A stretch of 64,000 bases of DNA, taken from contig NZ_JAMWMR010000001.1 of assembly GCF_023887685.1 (NCBI RefSeq), positions 186,001 through 250,000 of the forward strand. Direction: 5' to 3'. Shown piece by piece: positions 1-7,850 of the stretch. A program made the position numbers and the translations under genes. The notes below the pieces were generated by a model. It did no database searches. It had not been told where the DNA came from and saw only the letters and a list, made by a program, of their open reading frames with translations. The DNA comes from Streptomyces macrolidinus (GTDB lineage: Bacteria > Actinomycetota > Actinomycetes > Streptomycetales > Streptomycetaceae). Positions within the stretch are counted from its first letter, which is position 1; each line of letters opens with the position of its first letter.

Positions 1-1
1 G

Positions 2-46
2 ACTCTGCTCAGGACAACCGCAAGGGACTACGAACGTCATGGCTGA
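2..46 (+). CDS. Possible C-terminal tail of an upstream regulator (partial)
   Basis: In the second reading frame the window opens in a coding-looking stretch ending TARDYERHG and a TGA at 44-46, overlapping the next start codon. DUF397 genes usually sit directly behind an XRE/DUF5753 regulator with a short overlap, so this is probably that partner's C-terminus. Only about 14 codons are visible and carry no motif of their own, so the call rests on position. Confidence 0.3.
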   Translation, partial: TLLRTTARDYERHG

Positions 47-260
47 CCGAACCATCTCGAACGCCGCCGCGCTGAAGGGCTGGCGCAAGTCGTCCCACAG
101 CAACGAGAACGCCGGTAGCTGCCTCGAAGTCCTCGACGGTCACCCCTCTGGCGTCCCGGTACGCGACTCCAAGAACGTGCACGGCCCGGCGGTCGTCTTC
201 TCCGCGGCCGACTGGTCGTCCTTCGTCACGGCCGTCAAGAAGGGCGAACTTCCCCGCTGA
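39..260 (+). CDS. DUF397 domain protein
   Basis: A 73-residue protein with the DUF397 hallmarks: an early W-R/K-S-S segment (GWRKSSHS), a central Cys in GSCLEV, then VPVRDSK and a C-terminal FSAADWSSFVTAVKKG block. These small cytoplasmic proteins are paired with XRE/DUF5753 regulators in actinomycetes; SCO4441/Scr1-Scr2-type pairs are the studied examples, where they act as toxin-antitoxin-like or developmental regulators. The start has an AAGGGA ribosome site about 9 bases upstream. The 3' end overlaps the convergent DUF1048 gene by 26 bases. Family assignment is firm; the molecular role is not known from sequence. Confidence 0.88.
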   Translation: MADRTISNAAALKGWRKSSHSNENAGSCLEVLDGHPSGVPVRDSKNVHGPAVVFSAADWSSFVTAVKKGELPR

Positions 261-555
261 TGGACTCCTGGTAGACGTCCGCGAAGGTGGGGGAGTCCTT
301 GATCAGGTCGTCGCAGAACGCCGCGACGTCGTTGCCGGTGAGTTGCAGGACCCCCTTGCCCGCGGCGACACCCTCCTCGAAGAAGTCGACGATCCCGGGG
401 AGCAGAGGTCCGTCTGGCAGGTCGACCGGTCCGACCTTGAACAGGTACCTCTGCATCTCCTTGTAGACGATCTGGTAGTCCGGCGGGAGCGCCTTGACCC
501 GAGCCATGTGCGCCCGCCACTGCTTCTTGCCCTCGATGATGTCCTGGATGCTCAC
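235..555 (-). CDS. DUF1048 family protein (second copy)
   Basis: A 106-residue soluble protein resembling the DUF1048 family: an amphipathic N-terminal helix (MSIQDIIEGKKQWRAH), the conserved LPPDYQIVYKEMQRYLF segment, and a C-terminal FCDDLIKDSP helix. DUF1048 genes commonly follow PadR regulators in Gram-positive bacteria and are thought to be part of the PadR-controlled response; no enzymatic function is established. It begins one base after the stop of a second, diverged DUF1048 gene, so both copies are translated from one PadR-led transcript. The C-terminus overlaps the convergent DUF397 gene. Confidence 0.8.
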   Translation of the reverse strand: MSIQDIIEGKKQWRAHMARVKALPPDYQIVYKEMQRYLFKVGPVDLPDGPLLPGIVDFFEEGVAAGKGVLQLTGNDVAAFCDDLIKDSPTFADVYQESISGEVRPS

Positions 556-556
556 G

Positions 557-913
557 TCAGCCTCCCAGTCGGCTCAGTTTCCTTGCGACGTTCCGGTTCA
601 ACTGCTCGCGCCACCGGTCGCGATAGGTTCGAGCGCCTTCGCCACCGGCCAGCGCCGCGCAGAAGCCGCGGATGTCGTCGCCGAGCACCTCGTGGACGCT
701 CTGCCCGTCCGCCGCGGTCTCTTCGAGGAGCCCCAGGGCGGCGTCGAGGATCGGCATCAGATTGCGGCCGGTGAAGTCCCCGTAGGGGAAGAGATGGGCG
801 ATGATCTGTCCCCACGCTGCCCGGTAGTCGTCCGGCAGGACCTCGGCCCGAGCCTCGAACGCCTTCCATTCCCTGGTGAGATCGCTGCCTGTGACCTTCT
901 CCCAGAAGTTCAT
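557..913 (-). CDS. DUF1048 family protein (first copy)
   Basis: A 118-residue protein beginning MNFWEKVTGSDLTREWKAFE. It shares the DUF1048 pattern with its downstream neighbour: LPDDYRAAWGQIIAHLFPYG in the middle and IRGFCAALAGGEG near the end. Its start overlaps the PadR stop in an ATGA arrangement (910-913), so the genes are translationally coupled. The frame stays open far upstream, but the ATG at 913 fits both the overlap and the family's length. The role is unknown; the tandem arrangement suggests duplication followed by divergence. Confidence 0.8.
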   Translation of the reverse strand: MNFWEKVTGSDLTREWKAFEARAEVLPDDYRAAWGQIIAHLFPYGDFTGRNLMPILDAALGLLEETAADGQSVHEVLGDDIRGFCAALAGGEGARTYRDRWREQLNRNVARKLSRLGG

Positions 914-1239
914 CTCCCGCCCCCCTTGAGCTTGTCGATGCGTGATGAGACGTACTGCCACTTCGCCCAGAACTTCGCGAGCTCTTCGCGTCCGGCGTCG
1001 TTGAGCGCGTAGAACTTGCGCGGCGGACCGACCCCGGACGGTCGCTTGGTCACCTGGACGAGTCCATTCCGCTCCAGGCGCAGCAGGATGGTGTACACCG
1101 TTCCCTCGACGACGTCGGTGAAGCCCAGCTCGTTGAGCTGACGGGTGATGGCGTACCCGTAGGTCTCCTCGCTGCCGATGATCTGGAGCACGCACCCTTC
1201 GAGCGTGCCCTTCAGCATCTCCGTCAGGTCGTCCATCAC
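910..1239 (-). CDS. PadR family transcriptional regulator
   Basis: A 109-residue PadR-like winged-helix repressor. The N-terminal motif GTLEGCVLQIIGSEETYGYA is characteristic, followed by the recognition region (ITRQLNELGF), the wing segment EGTVYTILLRLERNGLV with its conserved Y-x-x-L-x-R-L-E, and a short C-terminal dimerisation helix (REELAKFWAKW). This is the compact PadR-s2 type. It heads the PadR-DUF1048-DUF1048 operon and probably represses it through the perfect inverted repeat at 1268-1297, 29 bases upstream of the start. The inducing ligand cannot be predicted. Confidence 0.9.
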   Translation of the reverse strand: MMDDLTEMLKGTLEGCVLQIIGSEETYGYAITRQLNELGFTDVVEGTVYTILLRLERNGLVQVTKRPSGVGPPRKFYALNDAGREELAKFWAKWQYVSSRIDKLKGGGR

Positions 1240-1267
1240 CGGTCCTCCTCGACCCTGCTGGTACTAC

Positions 1268-1297
1268 GTGATACCGAGTACCGCTATACGGTATCAC
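1268..1297 (-). promoter_or_regulatory. Perfect inverted repeat, likely PadR operator
   Basis: GTGATACCG at 1268-1276 is matched by CGGTATCAC at 1289-1297, a perfect 9+9 repeat around a 12-base spacer containing TATA. It lies 29-58 bases upstream of the PadR start, where the promoter should be. Repressors of this family bind long, AT-containing dyads in their own promoter; assignment to this PadR is inference. Confidence 0.7.
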
Positions 1298-1306
1298 CGG
1301 GTAGCG

Positions 1307-1573
1307 GAGGGTAGTAGCGTCTCCGCCTTGATCGTTCGCAGGGTCAGAGCGCGCGTCGGCTCCGTACACAGCGAGCTGTGCGAGCCGGGTGAACGCCCGT
1401 AAGTAGATGTCGAGTTCGCTCGGGGCCGTGATCGTCACCTTCGCCGCGAGCAGTTCCACGTGGATGCGTGAGTCATCGAAGACCGTGAACTGCTCAAGCG
1501 GCCACATGGCGCCTTCGTGAGCGGCCTGGGCGGTGGCACGGTCCGGCGGGAGGCCGTGGCCGCTCAGAACTAC
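1307..1573 (-). pseudogene. Remnant of an XRE/DUF5753-type regulator (C-terminal part)
   Basis: Read from 1573 downwards the minus strand encodes about 75 residues matching the C-terminal end of DUF5753 regulators: an AAHEGAMWPLEQFTVF block, then DDSRIHVELLAAKVTI, a DIYLRAFTRLAQLAVYGADA helix and probably an R-A-L ending after a one-base frameshift. A TGA at 1574-1576 cuts the frame, and the DNA-binding half is absent, its place being taken by the DUF6087 gene. The intact relative at 16056-16886 shows what is missing. This looks like a decayed DUF397/XRE partner locus. Confidence 0.6.
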
Positions 1574-1595
1574 TCAATTCTGCGAGCGTGAAGTG

Positions 1596-1880
1596 TCACA
1601 GCCTTCTCTTCGACCTGAAGTCATTCAGCCACTCCTGGGTCGCCGCGAGGTCAGGGGCGGTGCCCACTACCTCGTACGAGAAGTCGTTCCACTCCTCCAG
1701 AACCCGCGGCTCGTCGGGGCGGAGGTGACCGGCGCCCCCGTTCACCGGCCGGTGACGGCGGTACTGGTCCATCGGTGGGCGCCGCCGCTTGTCGTACGCG
1801 GCGAGCGGGTCATCGGCGTCCACGCGCGGGACGGCACGCGACGGCTGGTTCGGAGGGCCGGGTCGGCGGTGCTTGCCCAT
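1596..1880 (-). CDS. DUF6087 family protein
   Basis: A 94-residue, very basic protein starting MGKHRRPGPPNQPSRAVP. It then has DPLAAYDKRRRPPMDQYRRH, HLRPDEPRVLEEWNDFSYE and a C-terminal VVGTAPDLAATQEWLNDF segment, a layout I associate with the Streptomyces DUF6087 family, which often lies beside XRE/DUF397 loci. There is no signal peptide or membrane segment. It is convergent neither with a stable partner nor clearly in an operon; the decayed DUF5753 remnant follows it. Function unknown. Confidence 0.65.
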   Translation of the reverse strand: MGKHRRPGPPNQPSRAVPRVDADDPLAAYDKRRRPPMDQYRRHRPVNGGAGHLRPDEPRVLEEWNDFSYEVVGTAPDLAATQEWLNDFRSKRRL

Positions 1881-2014
1881 GCGCTCGATGCTCTCAGATC
1901 GTCACCGGCTCCGCCGCCACCCTCACCCCCGCCGGGGCGGCGAAGGGGTCGGCGCCACCGAGGGATGAATTCCGCCCCCACCCGTGTTGGGAAGAGACGG
2001 CGAGGAAGATCGGC

Positions 2015-5000
2015 GTGGCGGAAGGGATCGGCGTGGCGGCGAACGAGGAGAAGCGCGGCTGGGCGCAGCGGCTCGCGGGTTATGCCTGGCGGTATCCCAA
2101 GGACGTCGTCCTCGCGCTCGGGTCCTCCCTCGGCGGTATGGCCGTCATGGCGCTCGTGCCGATGATCACCAAGGTGATCATCGATGACGTGATCGGTGAC
2201 CACAGCCGGTCCATGGGGCCCTGGGCCGGTGCGCTGATCGGTGCGGCCGTCGTCGTCTACCTCCTCACCTACGTCCGGCGCTACTACGGCGGCAGGCTCG
2301 CCCTGGACGTCCAGCACGACCTGCGTACGGAGATGTACGGGACGATCACCCGGCTCGACGGGCGGCGTCAGGACCAGTTGTCCACCGGGCAGGTCGTCGG
2401 CCGGGCCACCAGCGATCTCCAGCTCATCCAGGGCCTGCTCTTCATGCTCCCGATGACCATCGGGAACGTCCTGCTGTTCCTGGTCTCCCTCGTCGTCATG
2501 GCCTGGCTGTCGATCCCGCTGACCCTGGTCGCGCTGGCCGTCGCGCCCGCCCTGTGGTTCATCGCCCGGCGCAGCCGCTCCAAGCTGCACCCGGCCACCT
2601 GGTACGCCCAGGCCCAGGCCGCCGCCGTGGCGGGCGTGGTCGACGGTGCCGTCAGCGGCGTCCGCGTGGTCAAGGGCTTCGGGCAGGAGGAGCAGGAGAC
2701 CGGCAAGCTCCGCGAGGTCGGGCGCCGCCTGTTCGCCGGGCGGCTGCGCACCATACGGATGAACGCCCGCTTCACCCCCGCCCTCCAGGCCGTACCCGCC
2801 CTCGGCCAGGTCGCCATGCTCGCGCTCGGCGGCTGGCTCGCGGTGCGCGGGCACATCACGCTCGGTACCTTCGTCGCCTTCTCCTCCTACCTCGCCCAGC
2901 TCGTCGGCCCGGTCCGTATGCTCGCCGTGGTCCTCACCGTCGGCCAGCAGGCCCGCGCGGGCGTCGAGCGCGTCCTGGAGCTGATCGACACCGAGCCCTC
3001 GCTGCAGGACGGCACCCGCGACCTGCCCGCCGACGCCCCCGCGACCGTCGAGTTCGACGACGTCTCCTTCGCGTACCAGGGCAGCGCTACACAGAAGAGC
3101 ACCCCGGTCCTCGACGGACTCACCTTCGAGATACGCCCCGGCGAGACCCTCGCCGTCGTCGGCTCCTCCGGCTCCGGCAAGTCGACGGTCTCGCTGCTGC
3201 TGCCCCGCTTCTACGACGTCACGCACGGTGCCGTCCTCATCGGCGGCCACGATGTGCGCGAGCTGACCCTCTCCTCGCTGCGCGCCGCGATCGGCCTGGT
3301 TCCCGAGGACTCCTTCCTCTTCTCCGACACGGTCCGCGCCAACATCGCCTACGGCCGCCCCGACGCGAGCGACGAGCAGATCGAACGGGCCGCCCGCGCC
3401 GCCCAGGCCGACCGCTTCATCACGGAACTGCCCGACGGATACGCCACCAAGGTCGGCGAGCACGGCCTCACCCTCTCCGGCGGCCAGCGCCAGCGCATCG
3501 CCCTGGCCCGCGCGATCCTCACCGACCCCCGGCTGCTGGTCCTCGACGACGCCACCTCGGCGGTGGACGCCCAGGTCGAGCACGAGATCCACGAGGCGCT
3601 GAAGCAGGTCATGGAGGGCCGTACGACCCTGCTGATCGCCCACCGGCGCTCCACGCTCAACCTCGCCGACCGCATCGCCGTCCTCGACGCCGGCCGCCTC
3701 GCCGACATCGGCACCCACGAGGAACTCCAGGAACGCTCCGCCCTGTACCGGCGGCTGCTCACCGACCCGGACGAACTCGGTGGAGTCTCGCCCGGCCACA
3801 CTCTCCCCGCCACAGAGCAGGAGGGCACGACCCTCCGGGACGAGCTGGACGCCGAGTTCGACGCCGAGCGCGGGGTCACTCCGCGGCTGTGGACCGGTGA
3901 CCGCGAGCCTCGCGACCACGCGCTGACCGGCACCCCGGCCACCCCCGAACTCCTCGCCCAGGTCGAGCAGTTGCCCCCCGCCACCGACACCCCCGACATA
4001 GACGAGGCCCGCGCGGCCCGCCCGGAGGAGTCGTACGGACTCACCCGGCTGCTGCGCGGCTTCGGCCTGCCCCTGCTGGCCAGCCTCGCCCTCGTCGCCG
4101 TGGACGCGGGCGCGGGCCTGCTGCTGCCGATCCTGATCCGGCACGGCATCGACCAGGGCGTCTCCCGGATGGCCCTCGGCGCGGTCTGGGCCGCGTCCCT
4201 GCTCGGCCTCGCCACCGTCCTCGTCCAGTGGGCGGCCCAGGTCGGCGAGACCCGGATGACGGGACGGACCGGCGAACGCGTCCTCTACGCGCTCCGGCTG
4301 AAGATCTTCGCCCAGCTCCAGCGGCTCGGACTCGACTACTACGAGCGGGAGTTGACCGGCAAGATCATGACGCGGATGACGACCGACGTCGACGCGCTCT
4401 CCACGTTCCTGCAGACCGGCCTCGTCACCGCCTTCGTCTCCGTCGTCACGTTCTTCGGCATCATGGCCGCGCTGCTGGTGCTCGACGTCCAGCTCGCCCT
4501 CGTCGTCTTCGCCACACTGCCCCCGCTGATCATCGGGACCGTCTTCTTCCGCCGGGCCAGCGTGAAGGCGTACGAACTCGCCCGTGAGCGGGTCTCCGGG
4601 GTCAACGCGGACCTCCAGGAGTCGGTGTCCGGGCTGCGCATCCTCCAGGCCTTCCGGCGCGAGCGGGACGGCGCGCGCAGGTTCGCGGAGGGCAGCGACG
4701 GCTACCGCCGGGCGCGCATCCGCGGCCAGTGGCTGATCTCCGTGTACTTCCCCTTCGTCCAGCTCCTGTCCTCGGTGGCCGCGGCGGCCGTGCTGATCGT
4801 GGGCGCGCACCGGGTGGAGGCCGGGACCCTGACGGCCGGTGCGCTGGTCGCCTATCTGCTGTACATCGACCTGTTCTTCGCGCCCGTGCAGCAGCTCTCC
4901 CAGGTCTTCGACGGATACCAGCAGGCCACGGTCTCGCTGGGCCGTATCCAGGAACTGCTCAGGGAGCCGACCGGCACGCAGGCCGCGAAGGAGCCGCTGC

Positions 5001-5776
5001 CGGTGGCGTCCGTGCGCGGCGAGATCGCCTTCGAGGACGTCGGCTTCGCGTACGGCGACGACGAGGAGGCCCTCACCGGGGTCGACCTGCGCATCCCCGC
5101 CGGGCAGACCGTCGCCTTCGTCGGCGAGACGGGCGCGGGCAAGTCGACGCTGGTGAAGCTGGTCGCCCGGTTCTACGACCCGACGCGCGGCCGGGTGCTG
5201 GTCGACGGCTCCGACATACGCTCCCTGGACCTGACCTCGTACCGGCACCGGCTCGGTGTCGTCCCGCAGGAGGCGTATCTCTTCCCCGGCACCGTCCGGG
5301 ACGCCATCGCCTACGGGCGCCCGGACGCGAGCGACGCCGCGGTGGAGGCCGCCGCGCGAGCGGTCGGCGCGCACGAGATGATCGCCGGACTTGAGGGCGG
5401 CTATCTGCACGAGGTCGCCGAGCGCGGACGTAATCTGTCCGCCGGACAGCGGCAGTTGATCGCGCTGGCCCGCGCGGAACTGGTCGACCCGGACATCCTG
5501 CTTCTCGACGAGGCGACCGCCGCGCTCGACCTGGCCACCGAGGCGCAGGTCAACCAGGCGACGGACCGCCTCGCCGGACGCCGTACGACGCTCGTGGTCG
5601 CCCACCGGCTGACGACGGCCGCCCGCGCGGACCGGGTCGTCGTCATGGACCACGGCCGCGTCGCCGAGGACGGCACCCACGAGGAACTCCTGGCCAGGAA
5701 CGGCCGGTACGCGCGACTGTGGCGCACCTTCGTGGGCGCACCGGAGCCGGAGGAGCCGGTCGGCTCGGCGGTGTGA
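2015..5776 (+). CDS. Fused two-module ABC exporter (TMD-NBD-TMD-NBD)
   Basis: A 1253-residue full-length ABC transporter joining two type IV exporter halves in one chain. Module 1 has a six-helix membrane domain (about residues 20-310), Walker A GSSGSGKST (~383), signature LSGGQRQ (~486) and Walker B LLVLDDATS (~508). Module 2 has its membrane domain at about 670-980, Walker A GETGAGKST (~1037), signature LSAGQRQ (~1141) and Walker B LLLDEATAALD (~1162). The catalytic Glu after Walker B is Asp in module 1 and Glu in module 2, as in asymmetric heterodimeric exporters with one degenerate ATP site. The GTG at 2015 follows GAGGAAG; GTG 2033 is an alternative. Likely lipid or drug export; substrate unknown. 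Confidence 0.93.
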   Translation: MAEGIGVAANEEKRGWAQRLAGYAWRYPKDVVLALGSSLGGMAVMALVPMITKVIIDDVIGDHSRSMGPWAGALIGAAVVVYLLTYVRRYYGGRLALDVQHDLRTEMYGTITRLDGRRQDQLSTGQVVGRATSDLQLIQGLLFMLPMTIGNVLLFLVSLVVMAWLSIPLTLVALAVAPALWFIARRSRSKLHPATWYAQAQAAAVAGVVDGAVSGVRVVKGFGQEEQETGKLREVGRRLFAGRLRTIRMNARFTPALQAVPALGQVAMLALGGWLAVRGHITLGTFVAFSSYLAQLVGPVRMLAVVLTVGQQARAGVERVLELIDTEPSLQDGTRDLPADAPATVEFDDVSFAYQGSATQKSTPVLDGLTFEIRPGETLAVVGSSGSGKSTVSLLLPRFYDVTHGAVLIGGHDVRELTLSSLRAAIGLVPEDSFLFSDTVRANIAYGRPDASDEQIERAARAAQADRFITELPDGYATKVGEHGLTLSGGQRQRIALARAILTDPRLLVLDDATSAVDAQVEHEIHEALKQVMEGRTTLLIAHRRSTLNLADRIAVLDAGRLADIGTHEELQERSALYRRLLTDPDELGGVSPGHTLPATEQEGTTLRDELDAEFDAERGVTPRLWTGDREPRDHALTGTPATPELLAQVEQLPPATDTPDIDEARAARPEESYGLTRLLRGFGLPLLASLALVAVDAGAGLLLPILIRHGIDQGVSRMALGAVWAASLLGLATVLVQWAAQVGETRMTGRTGERVLYALRLKIFAQLQRLGLDYYERELTGKIMTRMTTDVDALSTFLQTGLVTAFVSVVTFFGIMAALLVLDVQLALVVFATLPPLIIGTVFFRRASVKAYELARERVSGVNADLQESVSGLRILQAFRRERDGARRFAEGSDGYRRARIRGQWLISVYFPFVQLLSSVAAAAVLIVGAHRVEAGTLTAGALVAYLLYIDLFFAPVQQLSQVFDGYQQATVSLGRIQELLREPTGTQAAKEPLPVASVRGEIAFEDVGFAYGDDEEALTGVDLRIPAGQTVAFVGETGAGKSTLVKLVARFYDPTRGRVLVDGSDIRSLDLTSYRHRLGVVPQEAYLFPGTVRDAIAYGRPDASDAAVEAAARAVGAHEMIAGLEGGYLHEVAERGRNLSAGQRQLIALARAELVDPDILLLDEATAALDLATEAQVNQATDRLAGRRTTLVVAHRLTTAARADRVVVMDHGRVAEDGTHEELLARNGRYARLWRTFVGAPEPEEPVGSAV

Positions 5777-5848
5777 CGTCCGTCGCTGCAACCGCGCTAG
5801 CCCTCCCTGCGTCGTACATCAGTACGCCTGTGGTCTGGAGGGACAACC

Positions 5849-6244
5849 GTGGACAGTCTGGGGTTGGGGCGACGCCTGATGGTGGGCCTGGCCGTACTGA
5901 CGGTGACCGGGCTCCTCGCGATGATCAGCCCGCAGAGCGCCGGGGCGGCGACCGGCACCGGCTACTGCCCCGGACGGAAGGTCCGTACGCTCCCGTTCTC
6001 CGCCGGCTCCGTGTGGGTCTTCAAGGGCAACGGCTATGTCTGCGCGGTGACGTTGGCGAAGAAGGCGGGCGCCGCCCGGCCCATGGCGGTCAGCGTGCAG
6101 GCGCGCGGCAGTCGCCCCGGCGTGGACAAGGGCCGCTACCGCCATCACGCCGGACCGGTGACCGTCCACGCCGGGCATCGCTGTGTCCGGGTACGCGGCT
6201 CGGTGGGGAAGGCCTCGGCCGACTCCGGTTGGATCCTGTGCTGA
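5849..6244 (+). CDS. Small secreted cysteine-containing protein
   Basis: A 131-residue protein with a clear signal peptide: RR near residue 8, a hydrophobic core LMVGLAVLTVTGLLAMI, and a likely cleavage after SAGAA around residue 34. The mature part is short, basic and has four cysteines (GYCPG, YVCAV, RCVRV and a terminal WILC), suggesting two disulfides. The GTG start has a GGAGGGA ribosome site. I do not recognise a family. It lies 72 bases after the ABC exporter on the same strand, so co-transcription is possible. Confidence 0.75.
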   Translation: MDSLGLGRRLMVGLAVLTVTGLLAMISPQSAGAATGTGYCPGRKVRTLPFSAGSVWVFKGNGYVCAVTLAKKAGAARPMAVSVQARGSRPGVDKGRYRHHAGPVTVHAGHRCVRVRGSVGKASADSGWILC

Positions 6245-6356
6245 CGAAGGACCGACAAGGGCTGACGAAACATTGACGCAACGTTGAATCGCCCCTGGTG
6301 CGACGGGAGTTGCTCCGCTAGGTTCCGGCGGACATCCGTGTTCAAGGGGAGGTTGC

Positions 6357-7781
6357 ATGCGCAAGGCGCTCAGATGGCTGCTCGCGCTCATGGTGCTCAT
6401 CGGCACCGTAGGCACAGCCGGGACGGCCACCGCGGCCCAGCAGGAGCCGAGCGACATCAAGGACCGGCTGCTCGCGATCCCGGGCATGAGCCTGATCGAG
6501 GAGAAGCCCTACACCGGCTATCGCTTCTTCGTCCTCAACTACACGCAGCCGACGGACCACCGGCATCCGGACCAGGGCACGTTCCAGCAGCGGATCACCG
6601 TGCTGCACAAGGACGTCTCGCGCCCCACGGTCTTCTACACCGGCGGCTACAGCGTCTCCACGACCCCGAGCCGCCGTGAGCCGACCCAGATCGTGGACGG
6701 CAACCAGGTCTCCATGGAGTACCGCTTCTTCACGCCCTCCCGCCCCGCCCCGGCCGACTGGTCCAAGCTCGACATCTGGCAGGCCGCGAGCGACCAGCAC
6801 CGCATCTACGAGGCCCTCAAGCCGATCTACGGCGCCAACTGGCTCGCGACGGGCGGCTCGAAGGGCGGCATGACGGCCACGTACTACAAGCGGTTCTACC
6901 CGCGGGACATGGACGGCGTGGTCGCCTACGTCGCCCCGAACGACGTTGTCGACAAGGAGGACTCCGCCTACGACCGCTTCTTCGCGCAGGTCGGCACCAA
7001 GGAGTGCCGCGACCGGCTGAACGCGGTGCAGCGCGAGGGGCTGGTGCGCCGCAAGCCGTTGGAGAAGAAGTACCAGGCGTACGCGGCCGACAACGGCTAC
7101 ACCTTCGACACCATCGGCGGCCTCGACCGCGCGTACGAGGCGACGGTCCTGGACTACGTGTGGGGCTTCTGGCAGTACAGCCTGCTGTCGGACTGCGGCA
7201 CGATCCCCGCGGACGCGAAGCACGCCACGGACGACGCGATCTGGAACTCGATCGAGACGATCTCCGGCTTCTCCGCCTACACCGACCAGGGCCTGGAGCC
7301 GTACACGCCGTACTACTACCAGGCGGGTACGCAGCTCGGCGCGCCGACGATCCACTTCCCCACCATCGAGAAGAAGTACATCCGTTACGGCTACCAGCCG
7401 CCGCGGAACTACGTGCCGCGCGCCATCCCGATGAAGTTCCAGCCGTCGGCGATGCGGGACGTGGACACCTGGGTCCGGCAGCACGCGGACCAGATGATGT
7501 TCGTGTACGGGCAGAACGACCCGTGGGGCTCGGAGCGCTTCCGGCTCGGCGCGGGCGCCCATGACTCCTATGTCTTCACGGCGCCGGGGATGAACCACGG
7601 GGCGAACGTCGCGGGCCTGGTGTCCGAGGAGAAGTCCCTGGCCACGGCCCGCATCCTGGACTGGGCGGGCGTCGCGTCCCCGGCGGTGACGTCGAACCCG
7701 TCGGTGGCGAAGCCGCTGGCGACCTACGACGCGAAGCTGGACCGTCGCGACATGACCCGCGAGCCCACGCTGCGTCCGTGA
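6357..7781 (+). CDS. Secreted tripeptidyl/prolyl aminopeptidase, peptidase family S37
   Basis: A 474-residue serine peptidase of the PS-10/S37 type known from Streptomyces culture fluids, which removes short, often proline-containing peptides from protein N-termini. The signal peptide covers about residues 1-26 (LLALMVLIGTVGTAGTATA). The nucleophile elbow is GGSKGGMTA (Ser near residue 169), the acid is probably the Asp of YGQNDPWG and the base the His of GMNHGAN, all in alpha/beta-hydrolase order. The ATG follows GGGGAGGTTGC. Family assignment is strong; exact cleavage preference cannot be read from sequence. Confidence 0.92.
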   Translation: MRKALRWLLALMVLIGTVGTAGTATAAQQEPSDIKDRLLAIPGMSLIEEKPYTGYRFFVLNYTQPTDHRHPDQGTFQQRITVLHKDVSRPTVFYTGGYSVSTTPSRREPTQIVDGNQVSMEYRFFTPSRPAPADWSKLDIWQAASDQHRIYEALKPIYGANWLATGGSKGGMTATYYKRFYPRDMDGVVAYVAPNDVVDKEDSAYDRFFAQVGTKECRDRLNAVQREGLVRRKPLEKKYQAYAADNGYTFDTIGGLDRAYEATVLDYVWGFWQYSLLSDCGTIPADAKHATDDAIWNSIETISGFSAYTDQGLEPYTPYYYQAGTQLGAPTIHFPTIEKKYIRYGYQPPRNYVPRAIPMKFQPSAMRDVDTWVRQHADQMMFVYGQNDPWGSERFRLGAGAHDSYVFTAPGMNHGANVAGLVSEEKSLATARILDWAGVASPAVTSNPSVAKPLATYDAKLDRRDMTREPTLRP

Positions 7782-7804
7782 CCATCTGACGTCACGTCAC
7801 GAGT

Positions 7805-7837
7805 TGCGCCCGGTCGGTGTCCCGCCGACCGGGCGCA
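7805..7837. terminator. Bidirectional hairpin terminator
   Basis: TGCGCCCGGTCGG (7805-7817) pairs perfectly with CCGACCGGGCGCA (7825-7837) around a 7-base loop. It sits between the convergent S37 peptidase and family 3 glycosidase genes and can stop both transcripts. No U-run follows, as is usual in Streptomyces. Confidence 0.8.
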
Positions 7838-7850
7838 GCAGGCCTAGGAC

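Noticed and set aside
1742..5791. A 1349-codon open frame on the minus strand
   Set aside because: It is antisense to the ABC exporter, has the low-complexity Gly/Arg/Asp/Glu composition of a GC-rich shadow frame and no family motif.
6273..6324. TTGACG and TAGGTT as promoter of the S37 peptidase
   Set aside because: The boxes are about 40 bases apart, far from the 16-18 required, and no intermediate pair is convincing.
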